A DNA stretch of 30,330 nt from UMGS1649 sp045659265 (GTDB taxonomy: Bacteria; Bacillota; Clostridia; TANB77; CAG-465). This document shows, piece by piece, positions 6,461 through 13,767 of this stretch. The stretch covers positions 1 through 30,330 of the forward strand of contig JAZOWO010000126.1 in the NCBI GenBank assembly GCA_045659265.1, given 5' to 3'. The notes beneath the pieces were generated by a model. It made no database searches, was not told the origin of the DNA, and saw only the letters and a list, made by a program, of their open reading frames with translations. Within the stretch, counting starts at the first letter, position 1; each line of letters opens with the position of its first letter. The position numbers and the translations under genes are program-made.

Positions 6461-7714
6461 ATGGAAAACAATAAGCAAACTGTAAATGGTGTTGTAGCAG
6501 CTATCGGAAGATGGATGCCGCTTCACAACGGTCACAAAAACTTTTTACTTAAACTTGCACGGACATATTCTCGTGTAGTCGTTATGATTGGTTCCTGCTA
6601 TGAAGCTGGAACTAGCAGAAACTGCATCCCGGCAATCGAAAGAGAAAAAATGCTTAGAGCTATTTTTAGCTCTGCTAAAATTCCAAGAGAAAAATACACA
6701 ATAATTCATGTTCCCGACACAGAAACATTTGAAGAATGGATTATGAACATACGAAATGTATGTATCGCAAATGGTGTAACTCACTTTTGCACCGGAAACA
6801 AAAAAGATATTCTGGATGTTCTTGAAACTCGCGGTGAAACTTTAGGCTTTGATATGATAAACCCTGAAGATGGTTCAGACTTTCCCTATCACGCAACAGA
6901 TATTAGAAGAATGATAATTGAAGGTAACTATGAAAAGCTCGAAGAACTTATTCCCGAAGAAATTAAACCTATTCTCTTTAGAAATTCTTTCAAGGAAATT
7001 ATTGCTGCTAGTAAAAACTACGGTGTAAAAATCGTTCCTGGTAGACAAGCTGTAGATGTAATTCTTCTTATACGTAACATCACAGATAGTAAGGTGTATG
7101 TTCTTCTTGGCAAACGTTCTATGGATAAAGTAGATTTCCCTGGTTATCTTGCGCTTCCCGGCGGCGGTATTGATGCGTTCGAGTCACCATTTGATGCAGC
7201 AATTCGCGAATTCTATGAAGAAACCGGGCTTAAACTCCAAATGATAGACAACTCATTGGAACCTGCAATTGTCAAATTCGCAAATGTTCCTAACACTAAT
7301 CTTGAGCAGATGTTTATCGTTGGAATTTATAGTTCTGAAGACGAAAATCTTGCAGGTTCAAGAGGTGGTTCTTCACAATGTTTCGGCGTATTCGTTGAAG
7401 ACGAGCTCTACAAATATGAAGAGTATCTAAAAGCATCCGATGATCTTTCGGAAGTTGCTTTCTACGAAATCCACGAAGCTGTTACTCTAGGACTTGCATA
7501 TCAACATGCGGAGATGCTAAGAAAAGCAATTACTATGTTTGACGCATATCCGGATCTTAAGAAAGGAATCCCACTCTCCCTTGACCAATATATTGCAATC
7601 AATCCAAAAGTTATGAACTTTGTAAAAACTGCAATGGAAATTGGTGTAACTGATGATGAATGGGAAGAAATCACAAAAACTCTTACAAGATTAAAGGACG
7701 ATAAAAATGCGTAA
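6461..7714 (+). CDS. Bifunctional NMN adenylyltransferase / Nudix hydrolase (NadM-Nudix)
   Basis: Predicted to make NAD from NMN and ATP in its N-terminal half and to hydrolyse ADP-ribose or a related nucleotide in its C-terminal half. The nucleotidyltransferase motif is IGRWMPLHNGH (15-25, His22/His25); HATDIRRMI (144-152) corresponds to the second adenylyl-binding motif. A complete Nudix box GX5EX7REUXEEXGU spans Gly235 to Leu257. The protein has 417 residues, with about 75 after the usual fusion length. AGAGAGG precedes the ATG. The same fusion is known in some bacteria and in large phages. It overlaps the next gene by 8 nt (ATGCGTAA). Third positions are richer in C/G than in nearby housekeeping genes, suggesting acquisition. 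Confidence 0.9.
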   Translation: MENNKQTVNGVVAAIGRWMPLHNGHKNFLLKLARTYSRVVVMIGSCYEAGTSRNCIPAIEREKMLRAIFSSAKIPREKYTIIHVPDTETFEEWIMNIRNVCIANGVTHFCTGNKKDILDVLETRGETLGFDMINPEDGSDFPYHATDIRRMIIEGNYEKLEELIPEEIKPILFRNSFKEIIAASKNYGVKIVPGRQAVDVILLIRNITDSKVYVLLGKRSMDKVDFPGYLALPGGGIDAFESPFDAAIREFYEETGLKLQMIDNSLEPAIVKFANVPNTNLEQMFIVGIYSSEDENLAGSRGGSSQCFGVFVEDELYKYEEYLKASDDLSEVAFYEIHEAVTLGLAYQHAEMLRKAITMFDAYPDLKKGIPLSLDQYIAINPKVMNFVKTAMEIGVTDDEWEEITKTLTRLKDDKNA

Positions 7715-8186
7715 AACATGTATTTCTACAGGACTTCCTTCTGCAAAAGAATTCAATTCTATGTATCAAAAAATCGGTACAAATTGTTTAGCTTTTGCAT
7801 TAGGACGGACAACGGATTCTCCTACACTTTATGATTTGCTAACTATCGATGAAATAAATCTTCTTAAAAATGGCAAAACCATTCCAAAGAAAGATATCTG
7901 TGAGGCATTTATTGCTAAAGCTAAGCAATTTAATCTAAATGTTAGACAAATTACAGACATGTCTGAAGCAGATGGTAAAGTTCTTTTTATTCTGTTTGGT
8001 TGGTATACCGATTTTATTCAACAAATAGGCAACTATGATTATTTCTTCCATGTAATTAGAAGAAATGAACTTGGCGTCTATGAGCATAAAGCTGATTGGT
8101 ATGAAAAAGCCAAAGTAGTTACAGACAAAGAACTTTTAACTTGGCTTAAGCTGAACATCGAACGATACTATTTTGTTTTAGATTAA
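7707..8186 (+). CDS. Possible papain/NlpC-like Cys-His protein coupled to NadM-Nudix
   Basis: A 159-residue protein not firmly identified. It begins with an NCLAFALG motif (Asn26-Cys27) and ends with DYFFHVIRRNELGVYEHK (His115, His127). This NC(Y/L)AxAL ... DxHFxRxxxxGxxxHK layout resembles small papain/NlpC-like proteins found in phages and toxin contexts, with Cys27 and His115 as the candidate pair. No signal peptide is present. The start overlaps the stop of the NadM-Nudix gene, and AAAGGA lies 8 nt upstream inside that gene, so translation is coupled. A role tied to NAD or ADP-ribose is inferred from context only. Confidence 0.7.
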   Translation: MRKTCISTGLPSAKEFNSMYQKIGTNCLAFALGRTTDSPTLYDLLTIDEINLLKNGKTIPKKDICEAFIAKAKQFNLNVRQITDMSEADGKVLFILFGWYTDFIQQIGNYDYFFHVIRRNELGVYEHKADWYEKAKVVTDKELLTWLKLNIERYYFVLD

Positions 8187-8188
8187 AC

Positions 8189-8235
8189 AACAACCCACCC
8201 CTATAAAATATAGAGGTGGGTTGTTTATTTTGTTT
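8189..8235 (+). terminator. Terminator of the NadM-Nudix operon
   Basis: An 11-bp outer stem (8189-8199 with 8215-8225) and a 5-bp inner stem (8201-8205 with 8209-8213) with a 3-nt loop are followed by a T-rich tract. Confidence 0.92.
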
Positions 8236-8268
8236 TACTAATCAACTTATCATATTTTTTTATATATT

Positions 8269-8344
8269 TGGAGCTGGTAGGCGGAATCGAACCGCCGACC
8301 TACAGGTTACGAATCTGTTGCTCTGCCTACTGAGCTACACCAGC
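8269..8344 (-). tRNA. tRNA-Thr (CGT anticodon)
   Basis: Read on the minus strand. The acceptor stem GCTGGTG pairs with TACCAGC (one G-U), D-arm GCTC/GAGC, T-arm GGCGG-TTCGATT-CCGCC, discriminator T, and an encoded CCA end. The anticodon loop TTCGTAA gives CGT, reading ACG. The lowest anticodon-stem pair is A-C. It follows the 8355-8819 gene by 10 nt, and a small hairpin (8347-8366) abuts its 5' end. Confidence 0.95.
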
Positions 8345-8354
8345 ATAAATCAGC

Positions 8355-8819
8355 TTACGCTGATTTTTTCTTTGCTTTTTTTACTTCTTTTAATGTTATA
8401 ACAGCATGTATCATAAGAGCACATGGAATTATTAACGTTAATAGTAATGCCATAAAATCAAATCCTACTATTACTACACTTATTATAACATCAGCAATCA
8501 TAGACATTCCTACGCCTAATTCTAAAGCGGCTCCATATACCTTATTTCTATAATATACAATTGTTGTTACACCCAAAAGTGCTGCAACTATAAAAGGCAT
8601 TGCAAATTCACTTATTAATGCACTAAATGTTACTTCTGTTGTAGAGGTATATTCTAATGTAGATATTCTTCCTATAATACTTAATATAATTAACATTACA
8701 TATATTACTGCAAAAACCAAAGTAAAGTTTGCAGGATTTTTTAATACCTTAAGACTTACTTTCTTTTTATTATCTTTTTTATTTGTTCTTCTTGTTGTTC
8801 TTGTTATGTCTTTTTCCAT
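8355..8819 (-). CDS. Four-helix membrane protein, function unknown
   Basis: A 154-residue protein with a basic cytoplasmic N-terminus (RTTRRTNKKDNKKK) and four predicted transmembrane helices at about 32-52, 67-86, 95-117 and 118-140, then a Lys-rich tail. I do not recognise the family. AGAGGTGG lies just before the ATG and the promoter is at 8856-8884. The stop codon lies in the loop of a hairpin next to tRNA-Thr, so protein and tRNA are probably cotranscribed. Codon use is like the housekeeping genes. Confidence 0.8.
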   Translation of the reverse strand: MEKDITRTTRRTNKKDNKKKVSLKVLKNPANFTLVFAVIYVMLIILSIIGRISTLEYTSTTEVTFSALISEFAMPFIVAALLGVTTIVYYRNKVYGAALELGVGMSMIADVIISVVIVGFDFMALLLTLIIPCALMIHAVITLKEVKKAKKKSA

Positions 8820-8855
8820 ATTCCACCTCTTACACTTTATTTATTCTCTTCTTAC

Positions 8856-8884
8856 ATTATCCACTTTTTACTATCATTCGTCAA
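8856..8884 (-). promoter_or_regulatory. Promoter of the membrane protein / tRNA-Thr unit
   Basis: On the minus strand TTGACG (8879-8884), 17-bp spacer, GATAAT (8856-8861), 36 nt before the ATG. Confidence 0.7.
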
Positions 8885-8903
8885 TAGTTTATATATTTTT
8901 AAC

Positions 8904-8931
8904 ATAAAAAAACTGGGTTACCCCAGTTTTT
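8904..8931 (-). terminator. Terminator of carD
   Basis: Stem AAAAACTGGG / CCCAGTTTTT (8908-8917 with 8922-8931) with a 4-nt loop and flanking T tract on the minus strand. Confidence 0.92.
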
Positions 8932-8952
8932 AATTCATTATTTTATTTTAGA

Positions 8953-9471
8953 TTAAGTCATTTCTGGTGCTGTTCCTAAATCATATGAGAATTTGATTTT
9001 CTCTTCGATTTCGCGGTCAACATCTGAATGTTCTAATCCTTGAGCAAGCATAAGCTCACTTATTAATATTTCCTTAGCTGAGTTTAGCATTTTCTTTTCA
9101 GCTGTAGAAAGTCCTCTTTCCATATGTCTATGAGATAATTCTCTTACAACATCAGCTACTTCTAGTATGTCGCCAGTCTTTATCTTTTCAACATTAGATT
9201 TATATCTTCTGTTCCAGTTATTTTCGTATACATATTCTTCCTTAGGTTTTTCTAGCACAGCAAATACACTTGGCGCAACAGAAGAGTCTGATACCTCTCT
9301 TACTCCAATCTCAGCAGCTGATTCTGTAGGTACCATAACCTTCATATCACCAACTGGCATTTTGATTATATAATATTCTGCTGTATCTCCAAACATTTCT
9401 TGTTCTTCGATAGATTCGATTGTTCCTGCACCGTGCATAGGATATACTACTTTATCTCCAATACTAAACAT
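8953..9471 (-). CDS. carD: CarD/CdnL-family RNA polymerase-binding regulator
   Basis: Binds the RNA polymerase beta subunit and stabilises open promoter complexes, acting at rRNA and stress promoters. The N-terminal Tudor-like RNAP-interacting domain (about 1-60) starts with the family-typical FSIGDKVVYPMHGAGTIESI. The helical C-terminal DNA-binding domain (about 70-165) contains NWNRRYKSNVEKIKTGD and LSTAEKKML. Length 172 residues, normal for the family. GAGGG precedes the ATG. Monocistronic with its own promoter and terminator, directly downstream of radA. Confidence 0.93.
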   Translation of the reverse strand: MFSIGDKVVYPMHGAGTIESIEEQEMFGDTAEYYIIKMPVGDMKVMVPTESAAEIGVREVSDSSVAPSVFAVLEKPKEEYVYENNWNRRYKSNVEKIKTGDILEVADVVRELSHRHMERGLSTAEKKMLNSAKEILISELMLAQGLEHSDVDREIEEKIKFSYDLGTAPEMT

Positions 9472-9514
9472 GCTAATCCCTCGCTTTCATTTTATTTTTA
9501 TCAATCACAGTTAT

Positions 9515-9543
9515 ATTATACCACTTTTTATAAAAAAAGTAAA
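9515..9543 (-). promoter_or_regulatory. carD promoter
   Basis: On the minus strand TTTACT (9538-9543), 17-bp spacer, TATAAT (9515-9520) in the context GTGGTATAAT. The -35 overlaps one arm of the radA terminator. Confidence 0.7.
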
Positions 9544-9582
9544 GGAATTTGAAAAAATATTTTTTTCTTAAATCCCTTTACT
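9532..9582 (-). terminator. Terminator of the corA-radA operon
   Basis: Long imperfect stem: AGTAAAGG pairs with CCTTTACT (9538-9545 and 9575-9582), with further A-T pairs within, followed on the minus strand by seven T. Confidence 0.85.
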
Positions 9583-9606
9583 CTACTATATATTCATGTA
9601 CTTTTA

Positions 9607-10968
9607 TTAATCATTTTGTATATTTTTCACAAGATCTTTTATGTTATTAACCTTAACGATTTTCGCCTCTTTAGGGAGCGTTATTTTTTCTAAACCATAC
9701 TTAGTTGTATAGATTGTAGTAAAGCCCAGCTTAACTGCCTCTTTAATTCTCTTTTCTACATTTACAACACTTCTAATCTCTCCAGTTAAAGCAAGTTCTC
9801 CTATAAATAACGAGCCTGGTTTTACTGGTACAGATTTATAACTAGATATTACTGCCATAGCTACTGCAAGATCAGATGCTGGCTCTGTTATTTTTATTCC
9901 ACCAACAACATTTACATACACATCTTGTGCTCCTAAACTTATTCCACATACTTTCTCTATAACCGCAAGAATCATGTTTAGTCTATTTAAGTCTATTCCA
10001 TTAGTTACTCTTCTTGGTACGTTATAATACGAATGAGATGTTAATGCTTGAAGTTCAAGAAGTAATGTTGATGTTCCTTCAAGTATTGCAGTTGTTGCAG
10101 CTCCTGGTTGATTTGTTTCTTTAGTTAAGAACATTTCAGACATATTTGTAACTTCTTTAAGTCCCTTTTCTGCCATTTCAAATATTCCTATTTCGTTAGT
10201 AGAACCAAATCTATTCTTTACTCCTCTGACTATTCTATGGCTTACAAATCTTTCACCCTCAATGTATAAAACAACATCCACCATATGTTCTAAAAGTCTA
10301 GGACCAGCTATTGTTCCGTCTTTAGTTACATGGCCAATAACTATTGTTATTATTCCCATCTTTTTAGCAACATTCATTAGTCTTGCTGTTACTTCTCTTA
10401 CTTGAGATACACTTCCAGGTACTGATGAAATTGCTTCATCGTACATTGTTTGTATTGAGTCTATTATACAAACCTTTGGGTTCATATTTATTATTTTTTC
10501 TTCTATTTCGGCTATATCCGTTTCTCCGTAGAAATATATTTTATCATTATCTATTCCTAGTCTATCTGCTCTTAATTTTACTTGAAGTTCAGATTCTTCA
10601 CCAGATACATAAAGTACATCTCCATGACTTGTTAATTTATCTGTTACTTGAAGTACGAGCGTAGATTTACCAATACCAGGTTCACCACCTAATAATATTA
10701 ACGAGCCATCTACTATTCCACCACCAAGTACTCTGTCTAGTTCTTCAAAACCTGTAGTAAATCTTTGTTTATGTTCTACAGAAACATCTTTCAACTTTTT
10801 TAGTTCACTTTTTGGTACATTTGAAACAGATCTATTTGCTACTGTTTCTTTCTTTATTTTTTCTTCAACAAAGCTATTCCATGCATTACATCCTGGACAT
10901 TTTCCAAGCCATTTTGCAGATTCATAGCCACAGTCTTTACAAAAGAATACTACTTTTTCTTTTCCCAT
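9607..10968 (-). CDS. radA: DNA repair protein RadA
   Basis: RecA-like ATPase that promotes branch migration in homologous recombination. It has an N-terminal C4 zinc finger (Cys10, Cys13, Cys24, Cys27), Walker A GGEPGIGKST (94-103), the RadA-specific KNRFG motif (about residue 250) and a C-terminal Lon-protease-like domain ending with TGEIRSV and VKLGF motifs. Length 453 residues, normal. The ATG follows the stop of the corA-like gene by 3 nt, with AAAGGA upstream inside that gene, so the two are cotranscribed. The usual Bacillota partners (clpC upstream, disA downstream) are absent here. Confidence 0.96.
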   Translation of the reverse strand: MGKEKVVFFCKDCGYESAKWLGKCPGCNAWNSFVEEKIKKETVANRSVSNVPKSELKKLKDVSVEHKQRFTTGFEELDRVLGGGIVDGSLILLGGEPGIGKSTLVLQVTDKLTSHGDVLYVSGEESELQVKLRADRLGIDNDKIYFYGETDIAEIEEKIINMNPKVCIIDSIQTMYDEAISSVPGSVSQVREVTARLMNVAKKMGIITIVIGHVTKDGTIAGPRLLEHMVDVVLYIEGERFVSHRIVRGVKNRFGSTNEIGIFEMAEKGLKEVTNMSEMFLTKETNQPGAATTAILEGTSTLLLELQALTSHSYYNVPRRVTNGIDLNRLNMILAVIEKVCGISLGAQDVYVNVVGGIKITEPASDLAVAMAVISSYKSVPVKPGSLFIGELALTGEIRSVVNVEKRIKEAVKLGFTTIYTTKYGLEKITLPKEAKIVKVNNIKDLVKNIQND

Positions 10969-10971
10969 CTA

Positions 10972-11919
10972 TTACAACAAATCCTTTCTCTTTAGCCATA
11001 CAGTTACTATTATTGTTGTTACTGCCATTATTCCAAGTATTATATAAAATCCATTTAATCCCGCTGGTAGAGGGAACGGAACATTCATTCCAAATAACGA
11101 CGCAATAAATGTTGGTATAGATATAATTAACGTAATTGATGCCAATAATTTCATGACGTCATTTAGATTATTAGATACAACTGTACCAAACACTTCTGTC
11201 ATACCATTTAAGATATCGCTATATGTTTTAGACATTTCCAACGCCTGTCTATTTTCTATTGCTGCATCTTCAAGTATATCTTCATCCTCTTCATATACTT
11301 TAATTAATTTACCACGATTTAATCTTTCCATAACCGCTTGGTTTGTTTTAATCGCTGTATTAAAGAATATCATAGACTTTTGATAATTTATTAGCTTGAA
11401 TAGTTCATTGCTATTCATAGATTTAGCTAAATTTTCTTCATACACTTCTAAATCTCTACTTATATATGTTAAGTATCTTAAAAACTCAACAGATGTAATG
11501 TATAATAGTTGGAATGCAAGTCTAGTCTTTTTATATGTACAAATCTGACCAACTATTGCCTTCTTTTTAGTTAGCATATCTAGCAGTTTGAAAGACGCAT
11601 TTGAAATTGTTATTACAAAATCATCTCGGACTACTAAAACTCCTATTGGCATTGTTGTATATACCTTGCCGCGTTTATTACTTTCTGTTATAGGCATATT
11701 GAACGATACCAATACTTGGTCGTCTTCAGTATCTATGTGAGATGTTTCTTCTTCGTCAAGCGCGTATCTTAACAATGTTTCATCTGCACCAGTTTCTGAT
11801 ATGACTCTTTTTAGTTCTGCTTCTGTTGGTTTTATTAAATCTATCCAGCAGCCCTTTTCTATATTCTTGATTTCAAGAATTGTTTTGTTTTCTTCAGTAT
11901 TTTTTAATATTTTAATCAT
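10972..11919 (-). CDS. CorA-family divalent cation transporter
   Basis: Predicted inner-membrane Mg2+/Co2+-type channel. A long cytoplasmic N-terminal domain (about 1-250) is followed by two C-terminal helices; the first ends in the signature FGMNVPFPL (GMN motif), the second in a Lys/Arg tail. About 315 residues, normal. The start at 11919 is chosen because GAGGAGG lies 7 nt upstream; an in-frame ATG 20 codons earlier overlaps the promoter. First gene of an operon with radA. Substrate cannot be fixed from sequence. Confidence 0.9.
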   Translation of the reverse strand: MIKILKNTEENKTILEIKNIEKGCWIDLIKPTEAELKRVISETGADETLLRYALDEEETSHIDTEDDQVLVSFNMPITESNKRGKVYTTMPIGVLVVRDDFVITISNASFKLLDMLTKKKAIVGQICTYKKTRLAFQLLYITSVEFLRYLTYISRDLEVYEENLAKSMNSNELFKLINYQKSMIFFNTAIKTNQAVMERLNRGKLIKVYEEDEDILEDAAIENRQALEMSKTYSDILNGMTEVFGTVVSNNLNDVMKLLASITLIISIPTFIASLFGMNVPFPLPAGLNGFYIILGIMAVTTIIVTVWLKRKDLL

Positions 11920-11945
11920 ACTATTTCCTCCTCTCTCCACTTTTA

Positions 11946-11975
11946 ATTTTATTATGCCCACAAGGGCCTTGTCAA
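11946..11975 (-). promoter_or_regulatory. Promoter of the corA-like / radA operon
   Basis: On the minus strand TTGACA (11970-11975), 18-bp spacer, TAAAAT (11946-11951). The spacer contains a CAAGGGCCTTG palindrome (11961-11971) and GCCC-ACAA-GGGC, which could be an operator. Confidence 0.6.
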
Positions 11976-11995
11976 GCAAAATAAGACCACTTTTG

Positions 11996-12024
11996 TTGTT
12001 TTATGAGTAATTTTATGGTATAAT
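11996..12024 (+). promoter_or_regulatory. Promoter of the 12073-12294 gene
   Basis: TTGTTT (11996-12001), 17-bp spacer, TATAAT (12019-12024) in the context TATGGTATAAT. It is divergent from the corA-like promoter. Confidence 0.75.
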
Positions 12025-12072
12025 ACTTTTGTAGTTTAATTTAGCCTACAAATAATTATTTAAGGAGCACAT

Positions 12073-12294
12073 ATGAAAGACCTGAAGATTACATTTGTAC
12101 AGGACGGCAAAGAGCAAGTAAGAGAGTTCGATACTCTTATGGATTTCATGGTACATTACGAAATGAGCGATGACAAAAAGCAGGTAACAACCGCAGAAAA
12201 AATCACAGCAATTTTCTTTGAAAAACCTATTCTTACCAAGGAATTTCTTTCTATGCAGCAGCTTTACGAACACTGTAGAGCTATTACGTTTTAG
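12073..12294 (+). CDS. Unknown 73-residue protein
   Basis: I do not recognise this small soluble protein. It is mixed charged and probably alpha/beta, with no cysteine motif, signal peptide or membrane segment. AAGGAG lies 6 nt before the ATG, and it has an extended -10 promoter and a perfect 13-bp terminator. It is the only rightward gene between 8.2 and 19.3 kb. Codons with C/G ends (GAC, GGC, TTC, ACC, CTG) are more frequent than in neighbours, linking it to the other presumed cassettes. Confidence 0.78.
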   Translation: MKDLKITFVQDGKEQVREFDTLMDFMVHYEMSDDKKQVTTAEKITAIFFEKPILTKEFLSMQQLYEHCRAITF

Positions 12295-12310
12295 TACAAC
12301 TTTCCCAAAT

Positions 12311-12339
12311 AAAACCAGAGGAAATATTCCTCTGGTTTT
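12311..12339. terminator. Perfect bidirectional terminator between convergent genes
   Basis: A perfect 13-bp stem (12311-12323 with 12327-12339), 3-nt loop and T ends on both strands. It serves both the rightward 12073-12294 gene and the leftward E2-like gene. Confidence 0.93.
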
Positions 12340-12355
12340 GCGTTATATTTAATTA

Positions 12356-13207
12356 TTACTTTTGATCTTCCTTAGCTTCTGCAGGTAGCTCTAATAATTC
12401 CGGATACATTATATATCTTCTAAATGCCGCAAACGCTCTAGCATAATAATATCCATCACAAATTCTTTCATCCATTACAAATTTAAATGTCATATACTTT
12501 TCTGTTTCTCCAGTAGCCACATCCTTAATTCTAGTTTTTCTACCGCCCATTGCAAGGAATCCACTTGTTGTTCCAAAATTATATATATGATGATATATTG
12601 AATCTATACCTACCGAACCTAAATTAGTTAAGAATATACTTGTATGGAAAGGTGATGCTTCCATTACAAATTTAGGTAGCATATTCCAATTATCTAATCT
12701 AATTATTAACCATACAACAAATTTAATTAACCAGTTTGGCAAACTCATTACTGCAGCAGCTAATTTGTCCGTTGCATTATTAGATTTTGCGTTTTTATTC
12801 TCTTCAACCAACTTTTGCTCTTTTTCTGCAATAGTAAATATTGTGTCTTCTGGTTTAATCTTAAACTTAACTGTTGTATCTACGTAGTCTTCTTCATTTA
12901 GTTTTCTTATCATAGCAAGAGATATACTTACTTCATTTCTCGCATATATCCTACGGTTCATTATAAATCTATTAATACGTGGTTTTTCTAGTGCTACTCT
13001 TCCAATAGCCGCAAGAACCACATCCATATGTTTTATTCTAATTCCTTGTTCTTTCTTTTTTGCAATATATGCTTCTAAATTATCTACAGGAATATCTTCT
13101 TCAAAATACACATGTGCATCAGTTCTTTCTTTCATTATATATGGAATTATCTTATAATATGGTGCTAAAGATTTAATTCTTCTTCCATCCGCTCTTTTTG
13201 AAAACAT
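12356..13207 (-). CDS. E2/CAT-like acyltransferase-fold protein lacking the catalytic His
   Basis: A 283-residue protein similar to the catalytic domain of 2-oxoacid dehydrogenase E2 and chloramphenicol acetyltransferase, with no lipoyl or peripheral-subunit-binding domain. The N-terminus (RRIKSLAPYYKIIPYIM) and the LTNLGSVGI and AMGGRKTR strands fit the fold. The active-site motif HxxxDG reads ERICDG (247-252): Glu replaces the catalytic His, while Asp251-Gly252 are kept. A hydrophobic insert (about 155-170, IKFVVWLIIRL) could associate with membrane. AGGGGG precedes the ATG. No E1/E3 genes are nearby, so it is not part of a dehydrogenase complex here; function unknown. Confidence 0.75.
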   Translation of the reverse strand: MFSKRADGRRIKSLAPYYKIIPYIMKERTDAHVYFEEDIPVDNLEAYIAKKKEQGIRIKHMDVVLAAIGRVALEKPRINRFIMNRRIYARNEVSISLAMIRKLNEEDYVDTTVKFKIKPEDTIFTIAEKEQKLVEENKNAKSNNATDKLAAAVMSLPNWLIKFVVWLIIRLDNWNMLPKFVMEASPFHTSIFLTNLGSVGIDSIYHHIYNFGTTSGFLAMGGRKTRIKDVATGETEKYMTFKFVMDERICDGYYYARAFAAFRRYIMYPELLELPAEAKEDQK

Positions 13208-13276
13208 ATTTTTCCCCCTTATTAACTTTAATATGTTTGTATTCTTACATAGAGATTACCACAAAAGAATATAAAA

Positions 13277-13301
13277 AGGCAAGCGAAATTTTCGCTTGCC
13301 T
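13277..13301 (-). terminator. Terminator of the zinc-ribbon gene
   Basis: An 11-bp stem (13277-13287 with 13291-13301) with a 3-nt loop is followed on the minus strand by TTTTATA. Confidence 0.93.
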
Positions 13302-13307
13302 CTACAA

Positions 13308-13649
13308 TTAGTTGTTATCTCCTGTGTAACCAATGAAATACTGGTCAAACATGAAAGTGCATTCGCACTTAGGACAGGTGTAGTACTCTACGGAGAATTC
13401 TCCAGTTCTCTTTTCTCCGTTTACATCTACCTCACGAGCTACGAGTTCTGTGCGGGTATAAAAAGATGTTCTCAAAGAGTACTTACCGCAGCACTCACAC
13501 TTCTCATGAAAACGCGCAAATTTTCTATGACGAGATTCTTCAAATTCGTCAAGAATTACCCGAAGCTTTGCGATTTCCTTGAGCTGTCTTTCGGGTGGGA
13601 GTTTACCATACTTGCCATTAAACCATTTCCTAAATAACTTTTTGTCCAT
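13308..13649 (-). CDS. Small zinc-ribbon protein, function unknown
   Basis: A 113-residue protein with a helical, charged N-terminal half (LPPERQLKEIAKLR...) and a C-terminal zinc ribbon made by CECCGKY and CPKCEC about 40 residues apart. I do not recognise the family; such small ribbons are common in phage and plasmid proteins. The start at 13649 is chosen because AAGGAAGG lies 7 nt upstream; an ATG two codons earlier is only 1 nt from that site. It has a strong promoter and terminator of its own and GC-richer third positions (CCC, CTC, ATC, CGG). Confidence 0.78.
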   Translation of the reverse strand: MDKKLFRKWFNGKYGKLPPERQLKEIAKLRVILDEFEESRHRKFARFHEKCECCGKYSLRTSFYTRTELVAREVDVNGEKRTGEFSVEYYTCPKCECTFMFDQYFIGYTGDNN

Positions 13650-13717
13650 AACCATACCTTCCTTTAATTTTTTATCTTATACCAAGTTTGGTTTAAGCCT
13701 TGCTTTAAGACAAAAAG

Positions 13718-13746
13718 ATTGTACCATAGATATGACTTATAGTCAA
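13718..13746 (-). promoter_or_regulatory. Promoter of the zinc-ribbon gene
   Basis: On the minus strand TTGACT (13741-13746), 17-bp spacer, TACAAT (13718-13723) in the context TATGGTACAAT. The -10 is one arm of the 42-bp dyad at 13718-13759. Confidence 0.75.
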
Positions 13747-13759
13747 TTTATGGTACAAT
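13718..13759 (-). terminator. 42-bp dyad: probable terminator that also holds a promoter
   Basis: Perfect 11-bp arms ATTGTACCATA / TATGGTACAAT (13718-13728 and 13749-13759) enclose a GACT-TAT-AGTC inner dyad, followed on the minus strand by CTTTTTG. It starts 8 bp after the stop of the 13768-14961 gene and contains the next gene's promoter. An operator role is the alternative. Confidence 0.5.
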
Positions 13760-13767
13760 TATTTATT

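Noticed and set aside
8347..8366. Hairpin between the membrane-protein stop and tRNA-Thr as terminator
   Set aside because: Its T tract is on the plus strand; in the transcribed direction it runs straight into the tRNA. It may help processing but is not called a terminator.
8216..8401. Rightward frame of 61 codons opposite tRNA-Thr (RRNRTADLQVTNLL)
   Set aside because: It is the well-known false frame antisense to a tRNA; it has no ribosome binding site.
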